From Trinickia diaoshuihuensis (GTDB lineage Bacteria > Pseudomonadota > Gammaproteobacteria > Burkholderiales > Burkholderiaceae): DNA of 64,000 nt. The translations under genes and the position numbers were made by a program. Where the stretch lies: assembly GCF_003390925.1 (NCBI RefSeq), contig NZ_QUBS01000024.1, positions 112,658 to 176,657 of the forward strand, given 5' to 3'. The notes beneath the pieces are model-generated. The model was not told where the DNA came from. It ran no database searches and was given only the letters and a program-made list of their open reading frames with translations. Of the stretch, positions 8,905-17,812 are shown piece by piece; position 1 is the stretch's first letter, and each line of letters starts with the position of its first letter.

Positions 8905-11256
8905 CTACGCCGATTGTTTGCTCGTGTTCTTTTGCGTCTTGCCTTGTGTCCCGAACGGCTCGTGCATATCGCATACGCCGAAGCGTTCGAGGAGCGCCTG
9001 AATTCCCTCCGCGGGCACCGGGCGCGAGAACAAGAAGCCTTGCGCCTGGATATTGCCGAGGGCCGACAGCCAAGCGATCTGCTCCTCCGTCTCGGTGCCT
9101 TCCACGACGACGGTCAACCCTAGCGAGCGCGCCAGATTGACGATCGCAGAGACCATGACGCACACGCTGCGGTCGGCGGGGATCGCTTGAACGAACGAGC
9201 GGTCGACCTTGAGCGTGTCGACCGAGAACCGGTTCAGGTACGAGAGCGACGAATAGCCGGTGCCGAAATCGTCGAGTGCGATGCCGACGCCGAGCCGCTT
9301 CAGTGCGACGATTTTTTCGGAAACGAGTTCGGGGTACTCCATCATCGCCGTCTCGGTGATCTCGAGCTCGAGCCGATGGGCGGCGATCCCGCTGTCTTCG
9401 ATCGCGCGCGAAATCGTCTCGTACAAGTCGCCGCGCCAGAACTGTACCGCCGAAATATTGACGGCGAGCGACAGCGTCTCGTAGCCGTCGCGCTGCCAGG
9501 CGGCCAATTGGCGGCAGGCCGTTTCGATGACGAAGTCGCCGATCGGCACGATGAGGCCCGTCGACTCGGCCACGGGGATGAATTCGCTCGCGGAGATCAC
9601 GCCTTGCTGTGGATGGTTCCAGCGCGCGAGCGCTTCGAAGCCCGTGATGCAGCGGCGCGCCAGATCGATCTTCGGCTGGTAGACGAGGAACAGTTGGTTC
9701 TCGGCCAGCGCGACGCGCAGTTGCTGCTCCCATTGCATGAGGTGATCGGCGCGATGCGAGAGGTGCGGCGAATAGAACTGATAGCAGTTCTTGCCGGCGT
9801 CCTTGGCACTGTACATCGCGAGATCGGCTTTTTTGAGCAGGTCGATCTCGCTTTCGCTGCCGACCGAATACAGGGCGATGCCGATGCTCGCATGCAGGAC
9901 GAACGAGGTGCCGCGCACGTCGAACGGATGCTCGAAGATTTCGCGCACGCTCTCCGCGAGTTGCACGGCCTGGCGTTCGACGTCGCCGCCTTTGAGCACC
10001 ACGACGAACTCGTCGCCGCCGATGCGCGAGAGCACGCCCGCGCCGCCGACCGCATCCGATAGGCGCGAGGCCGTCATTTGCAGCACGATGTCGCCGGCGT
10101 TATGTCCAAGCGTGTCGTTGACCGTCTTGAAGTTGTCCAGGTCGATGAACAAGATGGCGAGCCGCCCCACGTTGGCCGGATCGCCGACGTCTTGCCGCAG
10201 GCTTTGCATCGTCGCATAGCGGTTGCGCAAGCCGGTGAGCAGGTCGTACTCGACGAGGTGCGTCATTTCGCGCTCGCGTCCGAGCAGTTTGCCGATGAGC
10301 CCCGTCGCGACGGCGAAGAAGCCGAGCATCGCGAGCGAGATGAAGCTCGCCATCAGCAAGTAGACGTTGCGCGTGTGGTTGTAGTCGGCGAATTCCTCGG
10401 CCTGGGATAGCCCGACGAGCACGCCCATCGGATAGCCGTCGATATGCCGGTACGAAACGATCCGCTTCACGTGGTCGATCGGGTCGGTCATCGTGCCCGA
10501 GACGTGTTCCGAGATCGGGTAGATGCCGCTCGCGGAGAACGCGCCGGCGGGATCGCGGGCCACGCCGGTGCGGCGCGCGAGCACGGCGCCGTTGTCGGAG
10601 ATCACGGCAATGACGCCGTCCTTGCCGATCGCTGCGTTGTTATAGAAATCGCTCGTGAAGTAGCCCGGGTCTTCCGAGACGACCACGACGCCCGCGAACG
10701 AACCGTCGAGATGGTTCAGGCGGCGCGTCATCTGCAGCGTCCACTGATGGGAGACGCGGCCCAGCACGGGCTTGCTGATATAGAGCTGATCGTCGTTCTC
10801 GTGCTCGTGCACTTTGAAGTGCTCGCGATCGGAAAGATCGATCGGCGCCGGGTTCGGCTCGGCCGTACTCGATACGAGGATGCCGTGCTCGTTGATGATC
10901 GAGACTTGCACGAGCGTATCGCTTTGCACGACCCCTTTCTCGACGGTACTCGCGAGATCGAAGCGCTCGGGGCTCTTTTCGTACTCGTATTTAACGAAAC
11001 GCGTGATCTGGTCGACTTGGTGAATGGCTTTGACGGTGTGCTGCTCGAGCGCGGCGGAAAGAATCGCGGCCGAGGCCGTCGCTTCCCGGTAGGTCGAGTC
11101 GCGCTCGACCGATAGCCGAGCCGAGATCACCGTCCACAGTAGCGCAAGCACGAGTATCCCCAGCGCCGGGATCGCAATCAGCGCGCGACGGCGTGAGCCC
11201 GCGGCGTTGGATCGCGTGCGGGTGTCTCTCGTGGAATGAAGCCGGGCGAAATTCAT
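8905..11256 (-). CDS. membrane-bound dual GGDEF-EAL protein with periplasmic sensor domain
   Basis: This 783-residue protein turns over cyclic di-GMP. A membrane segment at about residues 24-47 is followed by a periplasmic double-Cache-like sensor (about 48-297), a second membrane segment (298-321), a GGDEF domain with an intact RIGGDEF (413-417) and an EAL domain beginning GFEALARW (541-543). Both catalytic signatures are present, so the protein could be a cyclase, a phosphodiesterase or both. The ATG at 11256 places the first membrane helix correctly; an upstream in-frame codon at 11379 would add a non-conserved leader. The ribosome binding site is weak. The ligand of the sensor is unknown. 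Confidence 0.9.
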   Translation of the reverse strand: MNFARLHSTRDTRTRSNAAGSRRRALIAIPALGILVLALLWTVISARLSVERDSTYREATASAAILSAALEQHTVKAIHQVDQITRFVKYEYEKSPERFDLASTVEKGVVQSDTLVQVSIINEHGILVSSTAEPNPAPIDLSDREHFKVHEHENDDQLYISKPVLGRVSHQWTLQMTRRLNHLDGSFAGVVVVSEDPGYFTSDFYNNAAIGKDGVIAVISDNGAVLARRTGVARDPAGAFSASGIYPISEHVSGTMTDPIDHVKRIVSYRHIDGYPMGVLVGLSQAEEFADYNHTRNVYLLMASFISLAMLGFFAVATGLIGKLLGREREMTHLVEYDLLTGLRNRYATMQSLRQDVGDPANVGRLAILFIDLDNFKTVNDTLGHNAGDIVLQMTASRLSDAVGGAGVLSRIGGDEFVVVLKGGDVERQAVQLAESVREIFEHPFDVRGTSFVLHASIGIALYSVGSESEIDLLKKADLAMYSAKDAGKNCYQFYSPHLSHRADHLMQWEQQLRVALAENQLFLVYQPKIDLARRCITGFEALARWNHPQQGVISASEFIPVAESTGLIVPIGDFVIETACRQLAAWQRDGYETLSLAVNISAVQFWRGDLYETISRAIEDSGIAAHRLELEITETAMMEYPELVSEKIVALKRLGVGIALDDFGTGYSSLSYLNRFSVDTLKVDRSFVQAIPADRSVCVMVSAIVNLARSLGLTVVVEGTETEEQIAWLSALGNIQAQGFLFSRPVPAEGIQALLERFGVCDMHEPFGTQGKTQKNTSKQSA

Positions 11257-11578
11257 CGGGGCAGTGAGTATTTTGGAAGGCTTCGAATACCGCAGACGTT
11301 CCTCATCGAGGATATTACTGAATGGATAAAAATTAAGATAGCGTCCGTTTATCGGGTAAACGTTCGTCGCACCGGGCACGATTTCAGCAATGGTATTCCC
11401 ATTTCATGACCGTGCACGTCGTGGATGCACATTCCACGGCCGTTCGGCATCGACGAACTGCCGCCGGACCGGCCGTATGCGCTGCGCGGGAGCGCATCGG
11501 AAATTTCGCTAAGTGGAATATGGAGGGGAGGGAAGGGAGCGGCAAGCGCCGCTCCTTGAGGGTAGCCGCGCGAGCGGC
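11257..11578. other. intergenic region between GGDEF-EAL gene and phzF-like gene
   Basis: This is 322 bp without a convincing gene. The part near 11280-11345 is AT-rich compared with its surroundings and probably holds the promoter of the GGDEF-EAL gene. At 11536-11555 there is an 8-bp perfect hairpin (GGAGCGGC / GCCGCTCC) just after the stop of the PhzF-like gene. Nothing else was recognised. Confidence 0.5.
11536..11555 (-). terminator. hairpin after phzF-like gene
   Basis: An 8-bp perfect stem (GGAGCGGC with GCCGCTCC) and a 4-base loop lie 24 bp past the stop of the PhzF-like gene. There is no clear U-tract, so termination is only possible. Confidence 0.4.
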
Positions 11579-12463
11579 TTAGGCGATGCGGAAGGTGCCG
11601 TCGACGATGGTCGTCGAACGGCCGCCGACCCAAATGGCGCCGTCCGCGCCGTATTCGACCGAGACTCGGCCTTCGCGCCCGATCGCCGTACCCTGGCGGA
11701 CCGTGTAGCGCGTGCCCGGACGGCGCTCCCGCGCCGCGAAGAGACTGGCGAGGCCCGCATTGGCGCTCCCTGTCACGGGATCCTCGTAGATCGAGTGGTT
11801 GCTGTCGATGACGATGCAGCGCACTTCGAGCGTCGCCGGGCCGCCTGGTGCATGATGCGCATAAAAAGCAAGCCCTGTCATGCCCACTTTCCGCACAATG
11901 TGCGCGGCAGCGACCGGATCGAACTCAATCGAGATACACGTGTTAGGCGAATCGACCCCGACCGCAAGCCACGGTGTGCCGTTGTCGAGGCAGCACGGTT
12001 CGATGTCGCCGAAATCGATCTCATCGTTGCCGAGCGCGGCCTTCAGTGCTCGCTGGTCGTCCGCGTCGAGCGGCTCAATCCGTGCTGGCGGTGCCGCGAA
12101 CGCCATCGAACCGTCGTCGCGCAACGCGATCTCGACGAGTCCAACCCCGCATTGCTGAACGAGCCGGCCCGGTTGCCGCGGCCGATACCCGCTTTCGAGC
12201 AGCGCATGCGCCGTACCAAGGGTCGGATGACCGGCAAACGGCAACTCGTACGCAATCGTGAAGATGCGTACCCGGTAATCGGCGCCGGGCTCGGTCGGCG
12301 CGCAGATGAACGTCGTTTCCGACAGGTTCGTCCAACGCGCGATCGCCTGCATCTGCTCGTCGCTCAGGCCGTCGGCATCGAAGACGACGGCCAATGGATT
12401 GCCTTTGAACGGCGCCTCCGAGAACACGTCGACCTGCTTGAAGCGGACTTGGCGTGCGCTCAT
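11579..12463 (-). CDS. PhzF family epimerase/isomerase
   Basis: This 294-residue protein has the two-domain PhzF/diaminopimelate-epimerase fold. The N-terminus shows the family pattern KQVDVFSEAPFKGNPLAVV, the catalytic-Glu region NLSETTFIC, and then LPFAGHPTLGTAHALL. The second half has YEDPVTGSANAGLA. Family members isomerise or epimerise small acids (trans-2,3-dihydro-3-hydroxyanthranilate in PhzF itself), but most bacterial homologues have unknown substrates. It is the last gene of the run VOC, EamA, aminotransferase, RidA, PhzF, with 14 bp after the ridA-like stop. This is not a phenazine cluster: no other phz gene is present. Confidence 0.88.
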   Translation of the reverse strand: MSARQVRFKQVDVFSEAPFKGNPLAVVFDADGLSDEQMQAIARWTNLSETTFICAPTEPGADYRVRIFTIAYELPFAGHPTLGTAHALLESGYRPRQPGRLVQQCGVGLVEIALRDDGSMAFAAPPARIEPLDADDQRALKAALGNDEIDFGDIEPCCLDNGTPWLAVGVDSPNTCISIEFDPVAAAHIVRKVGMTGLAFYAHHAPGGPATLEVRCIVIDSNHSIYEDPVTGSANAGLASLFAARERRPGTRYTVRQGTAIGREGRVSVEYGADGAIWVGGRSTTIVDGTFRIA

Positions 12464-12477
12464 CGATGCGCTCCCGG

Positions 12478-12942
12478 TTAGGCGAGTTCCGCGATGAGCT
12501 CGATTTCGACGCACGAGCCGGTCGGGATTTGCGCCACGCCGAACGCCGAGCGCGCATGCTTGCCGGCATCGCCGAACACTTCGCCGAAGAGCTCCGATGC
12601 GCCGTTCGTCACAAGGTGCTGCTCGGTGTATTCGAGCGTGGAATTGACGAGGCTCATCACTTTGACGATGCGCTTGACGCGGTTCAGGTCGCCCGTATGC
12701 GCGTGCAGCGTGGCGAGCAGGTCGATTGCGACCGAGCGCGCGGCAACCTTGCCTTCGTCGGTCGTCATGTTCGCGCCGAGCTTGCCCACCCACGGCTTGC
12801 CGTCTTTCTTGGCGGTATGGCCCGACACGAACAGGGTGTTGCCGGTTTGCGCCGCCATGACGTAAGCGGCGGCCGGCGTGGCCGAGGCGGGCAATTCGAT
12901 GCCGAGTTCCTTGAGCTTGTCGTAGACGTTTTGGTTTGCCAT
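12478..12942 (-). CDS. RidA/YjgF family protein
   Basis: This 154-residue protein belongs to the RidA/YjgF/UK114 family. Its best-known members are enamine/imine deaminases that remove reactive intermediates made by PLP enzymes. It has NTLFVSGHTAKKDGKPWVGKLG in place of the shorter E. coli RidA segment, and the end CVEIELIAELA. The extra length resembles the longer Rid subfamilies, where the deaminase Arg may be absent. The ATG at 12942 has GAGGAA nine bases upstream. It lies between an aminotransferase and a PhzF-like gene, which fits removal of an imine by-product of the aminotransferase; this is inference. Confidence 0.85.
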   Translation of the reverse strand: MANQNVYDKLKELGIELPASATPAAAYVMAAQTGNTLFVSGHTAKKDGKPWVGKLGANMTTDEGKVAARSVAIDLLATLHAHTGDLNRVKRIVKVMSLVNSTLEYTEQHLVTNGASELFGEVFGDAGKHARSAFGVAQIPTGSCVEIELIAELA

Positions 12943-13046
12943 GGCGGTTCCTCGAATGGATAGGTGAAAGAGACAGTACGATGAGCCGTCGATCCGATCG
13001 GCCCATGCCCCGCCGTCGCGCGGCGAAGGCATGGGATTTTAAGCGG

Positions 13047-14243
13047 TTACATCCGCTCGCGGATCAACTTGGCCAGACGTGCGATGCCCTCGTCGATGCG
13101 CGCAGGCGGGACGGTCACGAACGACAGGCGCAGTGCGCTGTGATCGGCATCGTTCGCATAGAACGGGGCGCCCGGCACGAATGCAACGTTATCGGCCACG
13201 GCGGCTTCCAGCAGTTTCATCGTGTCGATGTGCTTCGGCAAGCTCGCCCAGATGAACATGCCGCCTTCCGGGCGGTTCCAGGTGACGCCCGCGGGCATGT
13301 GGCGTTCGAGCGCCGCGAGCATCGCCTCGCATTGATCGCGATACAGCGCGCGGATCGTCGGCACGTGTTCGTCGAGAAAGCCGTCCTTGATCACTTCGTA
13401 CACGACGCGTTGCGTGAAGCTCGGCGTATGCAGATCGGTGGCTTGCTTGGCCTGCACGAGTTTGAAATGCAATTCCTCGGGGGCAATGACGTAGCCGAGA
13501 CGCAGGCCCGGCGCGAGCACCTTCGAGAACGAGCCGCAGTGGACGACGTGGTCGGGCGCCATCGACAGCAGGGTCGGCAGTGGTGCGCCGGCGTAGTCGA
13601 GCGCGCCGTAGGGATCGTCTTCGATCACGGGGAACGGGCTCGTACGGGCGAACTCGGCCAGCGCGCGCCGGCGTTCGAGCGGCAGGCGGCGTCCCGTCGG
13701 GTTTTGGAAGTTCGGCTGGGCGTAGAGCAGCCGCGCGTCTTGCGTCAGCGCCGGCGTCAGGCCTTCGGGGATCAAGCCGTTCTCGTCGGTCGGCACTTGT
13801 ACGTAGCGCGGCTCGTACATCGAGAACGATTGCAGTGCCCCGAGATAGGTCGGCGTTTCGACGAGCACCGGGCTCGCGGGATCGATCAGCACCTTGCCGA
13901 GCAAGTCGAGCGCTTGCTGCGAACCGGTCACGATGAGCACCTGGCTCGGGCGAATCGTGACGCCGTTCTTCGAGTAGCGGGCGGCCACCCATTCGCGCAA
14001 CGGCGCGAAGCCCTCGGTGGCGCTGTACTGAAATGCGGCGGCCGGGGCGTCGCGCGTAACACGCTCGCAGGCCTCGCGCAGGCGCTCGACCGGGAACGTC
14101 ACGGGCGAGGGCAGGCCGCCCGCGAACGAGATGACTTCGGGACGTTCGGTAACTTTCAGGATCTCGCGGATGGCGGAGCTCGTGAGTTTGCGTGCGCGCT
14201 CGGAAATGCGCCAGTTCGTGTGCGGCAGATCGCTGTGATCCAT
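13047..14243 (-). CDS. PLP-dependent class I/II aminotransferase (2-aminoadipate-aminotransferase type)
   Basis: This 398-residue fold-type I aminotransferase resembles LysN / 2-aminoadipate transaminases, not MocR regulators, as it has no DNA-binding domain. It has ISFAGGLPSPVTFP near residue 40, the cofactor region TGSQQALDLLGK, YAQPNFQNPTGRR, the Asp of IEDDPYG, and the Schiff-base Lys in HCGSFSKVLAPGLRLGY. The start at 14243 is backed by AAGGAG about eight bases upstream. It probably uses an aromatic, branched or aminoadipate-like amino acid. The run with RidA, EamA and VOC genes and a divergent MocR regulator suggests a dedicated amino-acid pathway. Confidence 0.9.
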   Translation of the reverse strand: MDHSDLPHTNWRISERARKLTSSAIREILKVTERPEVISFAGGLPSPVTFPVERLREACERVTRDAPAAAFQYSATEGFAPLREWVAARYSKNGVTIRPSQVLIVTGSQQALDLLGKVLIDPASPVLVETPTYLGALQSFSMYEPRYVQVPTDENGLIPEGLTPALTQDARLLYAQPNFQNPTGRRLPLERRRALAEFARTSPFPVIEDDPYGALDYAGAPLPTLLSMAPDHVVHCGSFSKVLAPGLRLGYVIAPEELHFKLVQAKQATDLHTPSFTQRVVYEVIKDGFLDEHVPTIRALYRDQCEAMLAALERHMPAGVTWNRPEGGMFIWASLPKHIDTMKLLEAAVADNVAFVPGAPFYANDADHSALRLSFVTVPPARIDEGIARLAKLIRERM

Positions 14244-14332
14244 GAAACGTCTCCTTAGTACTCGATGGTGGTTGAGTTGGGTTCCGTCGTCGCTACCGAA
14301 ACATGGGTAATGTTTCGAGACGAGAAGCGCGA

Positions 14333-15301
14333 TTATCGCGCGAGTCGTCCCGTCGCGGGTGCCCCAGTTGCGGTTGTTGCGGCGGCCGTTGTCGCGCCGG
14401 CCGATGCCGCGCCGGCCGTCCGGACGGCCGCCTTGCGGCCGAGCATCACGGTGGCGATGACGGCGAGGGCGAACAGCCAGGTCGACGGCGCGACCGTTTC
14501 GCCGAAGAAAAGCGACGCGAATGCGATCGTGAAGAATATCTGCAATAGCTGCACTTGTCCCACTCGGGCGGTTCCCCCCATGGCCAATCCCGCATACCAG
14601 GCAAAAAATCCTATGAATTGCGAGAAGAGCGAGACATAGCCGAACGCGACCCAGGTGCGCAGCGCGAACGGCCCCGGATGGGCCACGTGCTGCTCCCAGC
14701 CGAGCCAACCGACCGGAATCAGCAGAAGCGGGGCCGCCAGCACGAGCGCCCAGCAGATCACCTGCCAACCGCCCAGTTCGCGCGCGATGCGCGCGCCTTC
14801 CGCATAGCCGAGCGCGCCGACGGCGACGGCGGCGAGCATGAATAGATCGCCTGCTTGAAGCGCTCCGCCGCCCGCATGCAGGGCATAGCCGACGACGAGC
14901 GCGCTGCCGATGGCCGCGCTCGCCCAAAACGCCGGCGAAGGCCGTTCGCGCGAGAGCCAGGCGGCATAGATAGCCACGAACAGGGGCTGCAAACCGTTGA
15001 CCAGCGCGCCGTGCGAAGCCGGTACGGTCTTCATGGCCCAGGCAGACAGGACGGGAAAGGCCACGATCACGCCGAGCGCGGTGACCGCCAGACCTTTCAG
15101 TTGAGCGCGGTTGGGCAGGCGCTCGCGGCGCCACGCCAATAGCGCCGCGGCGGGCACGGCGGCGGCCAGCGCCCGGCCTAGACCGTTGAGCACCGGATTG
15201 ATTTCCTGGACGACCACGTGGGTCATCGGCAGGGTCAAGCTGAAGATGATGACGCCCAGCAAGCCGAGCAGCATCCCTTGCGTTTCACGAGAATGGGTCA
15301 T
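14333..15301 (-). CDS. EamA/DMT family transporter
   Basis: This 322-residue integral membrane protein has two EamA domains and about ten hydrophobic segments, typical of drug/metabolite exporters. The first repeat ends near SHGALVNGLQPLFVAIYAAWL and the second near LLQIFFTIAFASLFFGETV, with the usual Gly/Glu pattern. The C-terminus is an Ala/Thr-rich low-complexity tail (about residues 295-322) in the cytoplasm. It sits 89 bp upstream of the aminotransferase start and 43 bp downstream of the VOC gene. Amino-acid or metabolite export is plausible; the substrate is not determined. Confidence 0.88.
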   Translation of the reverse strand: MTHSRETQGMLLGLLGVIIFSLTLPMTHVVVQEINPVLNGLGRALAAAVPAAALLAWRRERLPNRAQLKGLAVTALGVIVAFPVLSAWAMKTVPASHGALVNGLQPLFVAIYAAWLSRERPSPAFWASAAIGSALVVGYALHAGGGALQAGDLFMLAAVAVGALGYAEGARIARELGGWQVICWALVLAAPLLLIPVGWLGWEQHVAHPGPFALRTWVAFGYVSLFSQFIGFFAWYAGLAMGGTARVGQVQLLQIFFTIAFASLFFGETVAPSTWLFALAVIATVMLGRKAAVRTAGAASAGATTAAATTATGAPATGRLAR

Positions 15302-15344
15302 TAAAAGCGCTCCAAGCGATCGGGTTGGGCGGTGCGCTCGCGCG

Positions 15345-16052
15345 TCAGGCGAGGGTACGCACGCCGTTCGGCGTTTCGATTTCCGCCATCAGCGCGGCTT
15401 GACCGTCGGCGGCGCCTTCCAACTCGATCAAATGGGCGGCTCCGAGCCATTCGAGGTGGGTTCGTAATTCGTCGGCGCGCGGATGACGCGCCTTCAGCGT
15501 TTTGAGCGCTAAGCCCGTCTGCGGCAGACGCGCGCTCGGGTGCGCTGCCGTATCCCATTGAATCAGTGTCGGCACGATTCCGTCTCCGGCGCCTTGCCAG
15601 GCCGGAAAGCTGCCGTCGGCGGGCACCGTCAGCCGCCAAGTCAACTCGCCGCGGGCCATCGGCATGACGTCCGGGATGCGCGCCGGGTATTGGGCCTGCC
15701 AGCGGCCGAGATCTTTCGGACGCGCCACGCGCGCGACCCAGTGCGTGAGAGCGGGCCCACGCTCCAGCCGGGCATGCATGGCCGGCTCGTCTAGGGCGAA
15801 CAACCGTGGCCGGCGCGGCGGCGCCGATTCGTTGCCGGCGCGCTCCGGTTCGGCATCCGGGTCGATGGCGATGACTTCCAGATAGGCACCGCCCCACAGG
15901 CCGAGGAGCCGGTTGTGCGTGCCCATCGCGACGTGTTTGCCGCCGGCGACGGGTTCGACGCCGAGCGTCTCGGCGATGAAGCGAGCGCCTTCTTCGAGCG
16001 TACGGGCGGCGACGACGAGATGATCGAGTTCCAGCGCGTAGGTGTGTTTCAT
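15345..16052 (-). CDS. VOC/glyoxalase-like domain protein
   Basis: This 235-residue protein has a vicinal-oxygen-chelate fold of the Glyoxalase_3 type. It starts with YALELDHLVVAARTLEEG, followed by LGVEPVAGGKHVAMGTHNRLLGLWGGAYLEVIAIDP, where His and Glu are candidate metal ligands. The start at 16052 matches the domain boundary; an in-frame codon at 16130 would run into the operator region of the divergent MocR gene. It is the first gene of the five-gene minus-strand run. Enzymatic role unknown. Confidence 0.8.
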   Translation of the reverse strand: MKHTYALELDHLVVAARTLEEGARFIAETLGVEPVAGGKHVAMGTHNRLLGLWGGAYLEVIAIDPDAEPERAGNESAPPRRPRLFALDEPAMHARLERGPALTHWVARVARPKDLGRWQAQYPARIPDVMPMARGELTWRLTVPADGSFPAWQGAGDGIVPTLIQWDTAAHPSARLPQTGLALKTLKARHPRADELRTHLEWLGAAHLIELEGAADGQAALMAEIETPNGVRTLA

Positions 16053-16156
16053 TGCAAAAGCGGGTGAGCGGCGATGTGCGGCGCGAGTGATCTGTCGATG
16101 AGCGCACCGGTCCCGCCGGATTAGAATCAACGATCACTTTAATCGGCATGGCCTGC

Positions 16157-16197
16157 ACAGTAACTGTACAATCGTATCGATACTTTTCGGTACAGTT
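16157..16197. promoter_or_regulatory. inverted-repeat operator between VOC gene and MocR regulator
   Basis: AACTGTAC at 16162-16169 and GTACAGTT at 16190-16197 form a perfect 8-bp inverted repeat around a 20-bp AT-rich spacer. A second, overlapping palindrome ACAGT-A-ACTGT lies at 16157-16167. The element sits 13 bp upstream of the MocR-type start and between divergent genes, the usual place for a MocR operator/autoregulatory site. Binding is inferred. Confidence 0.6.
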
Positions 16198-16210
16198 CAC
16201 CGCCACCGCC

Positions 16211-17680
16211 ATGTCCACCGCGCTTGATCAAATTCCGGCCCCGCATGGGGCGTCGTCCTTGACGCTGGTCGAGCAGTTGGTTCAGTGGGCGCGGCGTCGT
16301 ATCGAGGAGCGCGTATTCCGGCCCGGCATGCGGATGCCATCGATCCGCAAACTCGCGCAGGATAAATGCGTTTCGCGCTTTACCGTCGTCGAGGCCTATG
16401 AGCGGCTCGTCGCGCAGGGTTACTTGGAGTCGCGGCGCGGCTCCGGTTTTTACGTGCGCGAACGCGTCGCGAACGGGCCCGGTGAGCGCGGCTCGGCGGC
16501 GGGACGGCAGGATGCCGCCGCGGCGCCCCGGCCGATCGACGTCGTCTGGCTCGTGCGTAACACGCTACACGCGGGACCGCCCGACAAAGGTCCGGGCCTC
16601 GGGTACCTGCCGAGCCATTGGCTCGACGGTGAACTCGTGGCGTCGGCACTTCGCGCCCTCGCGCGGCAAAGCGCCGGGCAATGGCTCGGCACCGGGACGG
16701 CGCAAGGGTTTTTGCCGTTGCGCCACCAACTGCAGACACGCCTCGAAGAGTTGGAAATCGGGGCCGCGCCCGATCAGATCGTGCTCACGTCCGGTATCAC
16801 GCAGGCGATCGATCTGATCGCGCGCCTTTACGTCGAACCGGGCGATGCGGTCATCGTCGGCGATCCGTCATGGTTTCAGATGTTCGGCAGGTTCGTCGCC
16901 CAAGGCGCGCGCCTCGTCGGCATGCCGTACACACCCGCCGGCCCCGACCTCGATGCGCTGGAGGAGCAGGTCAAGACCTGGCGGCCGAAAATGCTCGTCA
17001 TCAATTCGGTGCTGCACAATCCGACCGGCACCTCGTTGTCGCCGGCGCAAGCCTTTCGTATTTTGCGCTTGGCCGAGGAATACGATTTCGTCGTGGTGGA
17101 AGACGATATCTACGGCGATCTGTGCCCGCCGAGCCACCCCGTTACGCGCCTCGCCACGCTCGATCAGCTCGGACGCGTGATTTACCTAGGCAGTTTTTCA
17201 AAGACGCTGACGGCGAATTTGCGAGTGGGTTACGTCGCCTGCGCGCCCGAGGTTGCACAGGCCATTGCCGATCAGAAGATCCTGATCGGCATGACGACCC
17301 CCGAGTTGAACGAACGGCTGCTGTACAAAATCTTGACCGAAGGGCATTACAGGCGATACGTCGAGCGCCTGCGGGCGCGGCTCGATCCCGTGCGCGAACG
17401 CTCCGCCCGCATGCTCGAGCAGGCCGGATTCTCGCTTTTTTCGATGCCGACCGCCGGCATGTTTTTATGGGCCGATGCGGGGGTGGATGCCGACGCCTTC
17501 GCCGCGGCCGGGCAGGAGGCCGGGTTTTTGCTCGCTCCGGGCAGTTTGTTTTCTCCGCACCAGTCGCCGACCACCTGGATGCGCTTCAACGTCGCCAATT
17601 GCGGCGATCCGGCGCTGCCGGGCTTTCTGGCCGATTACATCGAGACGAGCCATCGCGTCGCCCGGCCCTTGAAAGATTAG
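16211..17680 (+). CDS. MocR-type GntR regulator with aminotransferase domain
   Basis: This 489-residue regulator joins an N-terminal winged-helix GntR domain (about residues 18-85, including MRMPSIRKLAQDK and SRFTVVEAYERLVAQGYLESRRGSGFYV) to a fold-type I aminotransferase-like domain. That domain keeps the PLP features LTSGITQAIDLIARL, SVLHNPTGTSLS, VEDDIYGDL and the Lys in GSFSKTLTANLRVGY. MocR proteins sense PLP or a PLP-amino acid adduct and often control a divergent gene. Here the divergent run contains a true aminotransferase. I start at 16211, leaving the inverted-repeat operator upstream; an earlier in-frame ATG at 16148 would bury it in the coding region. Confidence 0.9.
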   Translation: MSTALDQIPAPHGASSLTLVEQLVQWARRRIEERVFRPGMRMPSIRKLAQDKCVSRFTVVEAYERLVAQGYLESRRGSGFYVRERVANGPGERGSAAGRQDAAAAPRPIDVVWLVRNTLHAGPPDKGPGLGYLPSHWLDGELVASALRALARQSAGQWLGTGTAQGFLPLRHQLQTRLEELEIGAAPDQIVLTSGITQAIDLIARLYVEPGDAVIVGDPSWFQMFGRFVAQGARLVGMPYTPAGPDLDALEEQVKTWRPKMLVINSVLHNPTGTSLSPAQAFRILRLAEEYDFVVVEDDIYGDLCPPSHPVTRLATLDQLGRVIYLGSFSKTLTANLRVGYVACAPEVAQAIADQKILIGMTTPELNERLLYKILTEGHYRRYVERLRARLDPVRERSARMLEQAGFSLFSMPTAGMFLWADAGVDADAFAAAGQEAGFLLAPGSLFSPHQSPTTWMRFNVANCGDPALPGFLADYIETSHRVARPLKD

Positions 17681-17812
17681 GCGTGCGCCCCCAGTTAAAG
17701 GGCCGTTCTCGCGTTGCGACGCGTTGCGACTGCTCGCCGGGCGCGGGCGGCGCGCGAATCGTCGTTTTCCGTCATTTACGAACCGTAACCGTACGCAAAG
17801 GAACTTGAGACC

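Noticed and set aside
11579..12463. Phenazine biosynthesis from the PhzF-like protein
   Set aside because: No other phz genes are present; PhzF-like proteins are common outside phenazine pathways.
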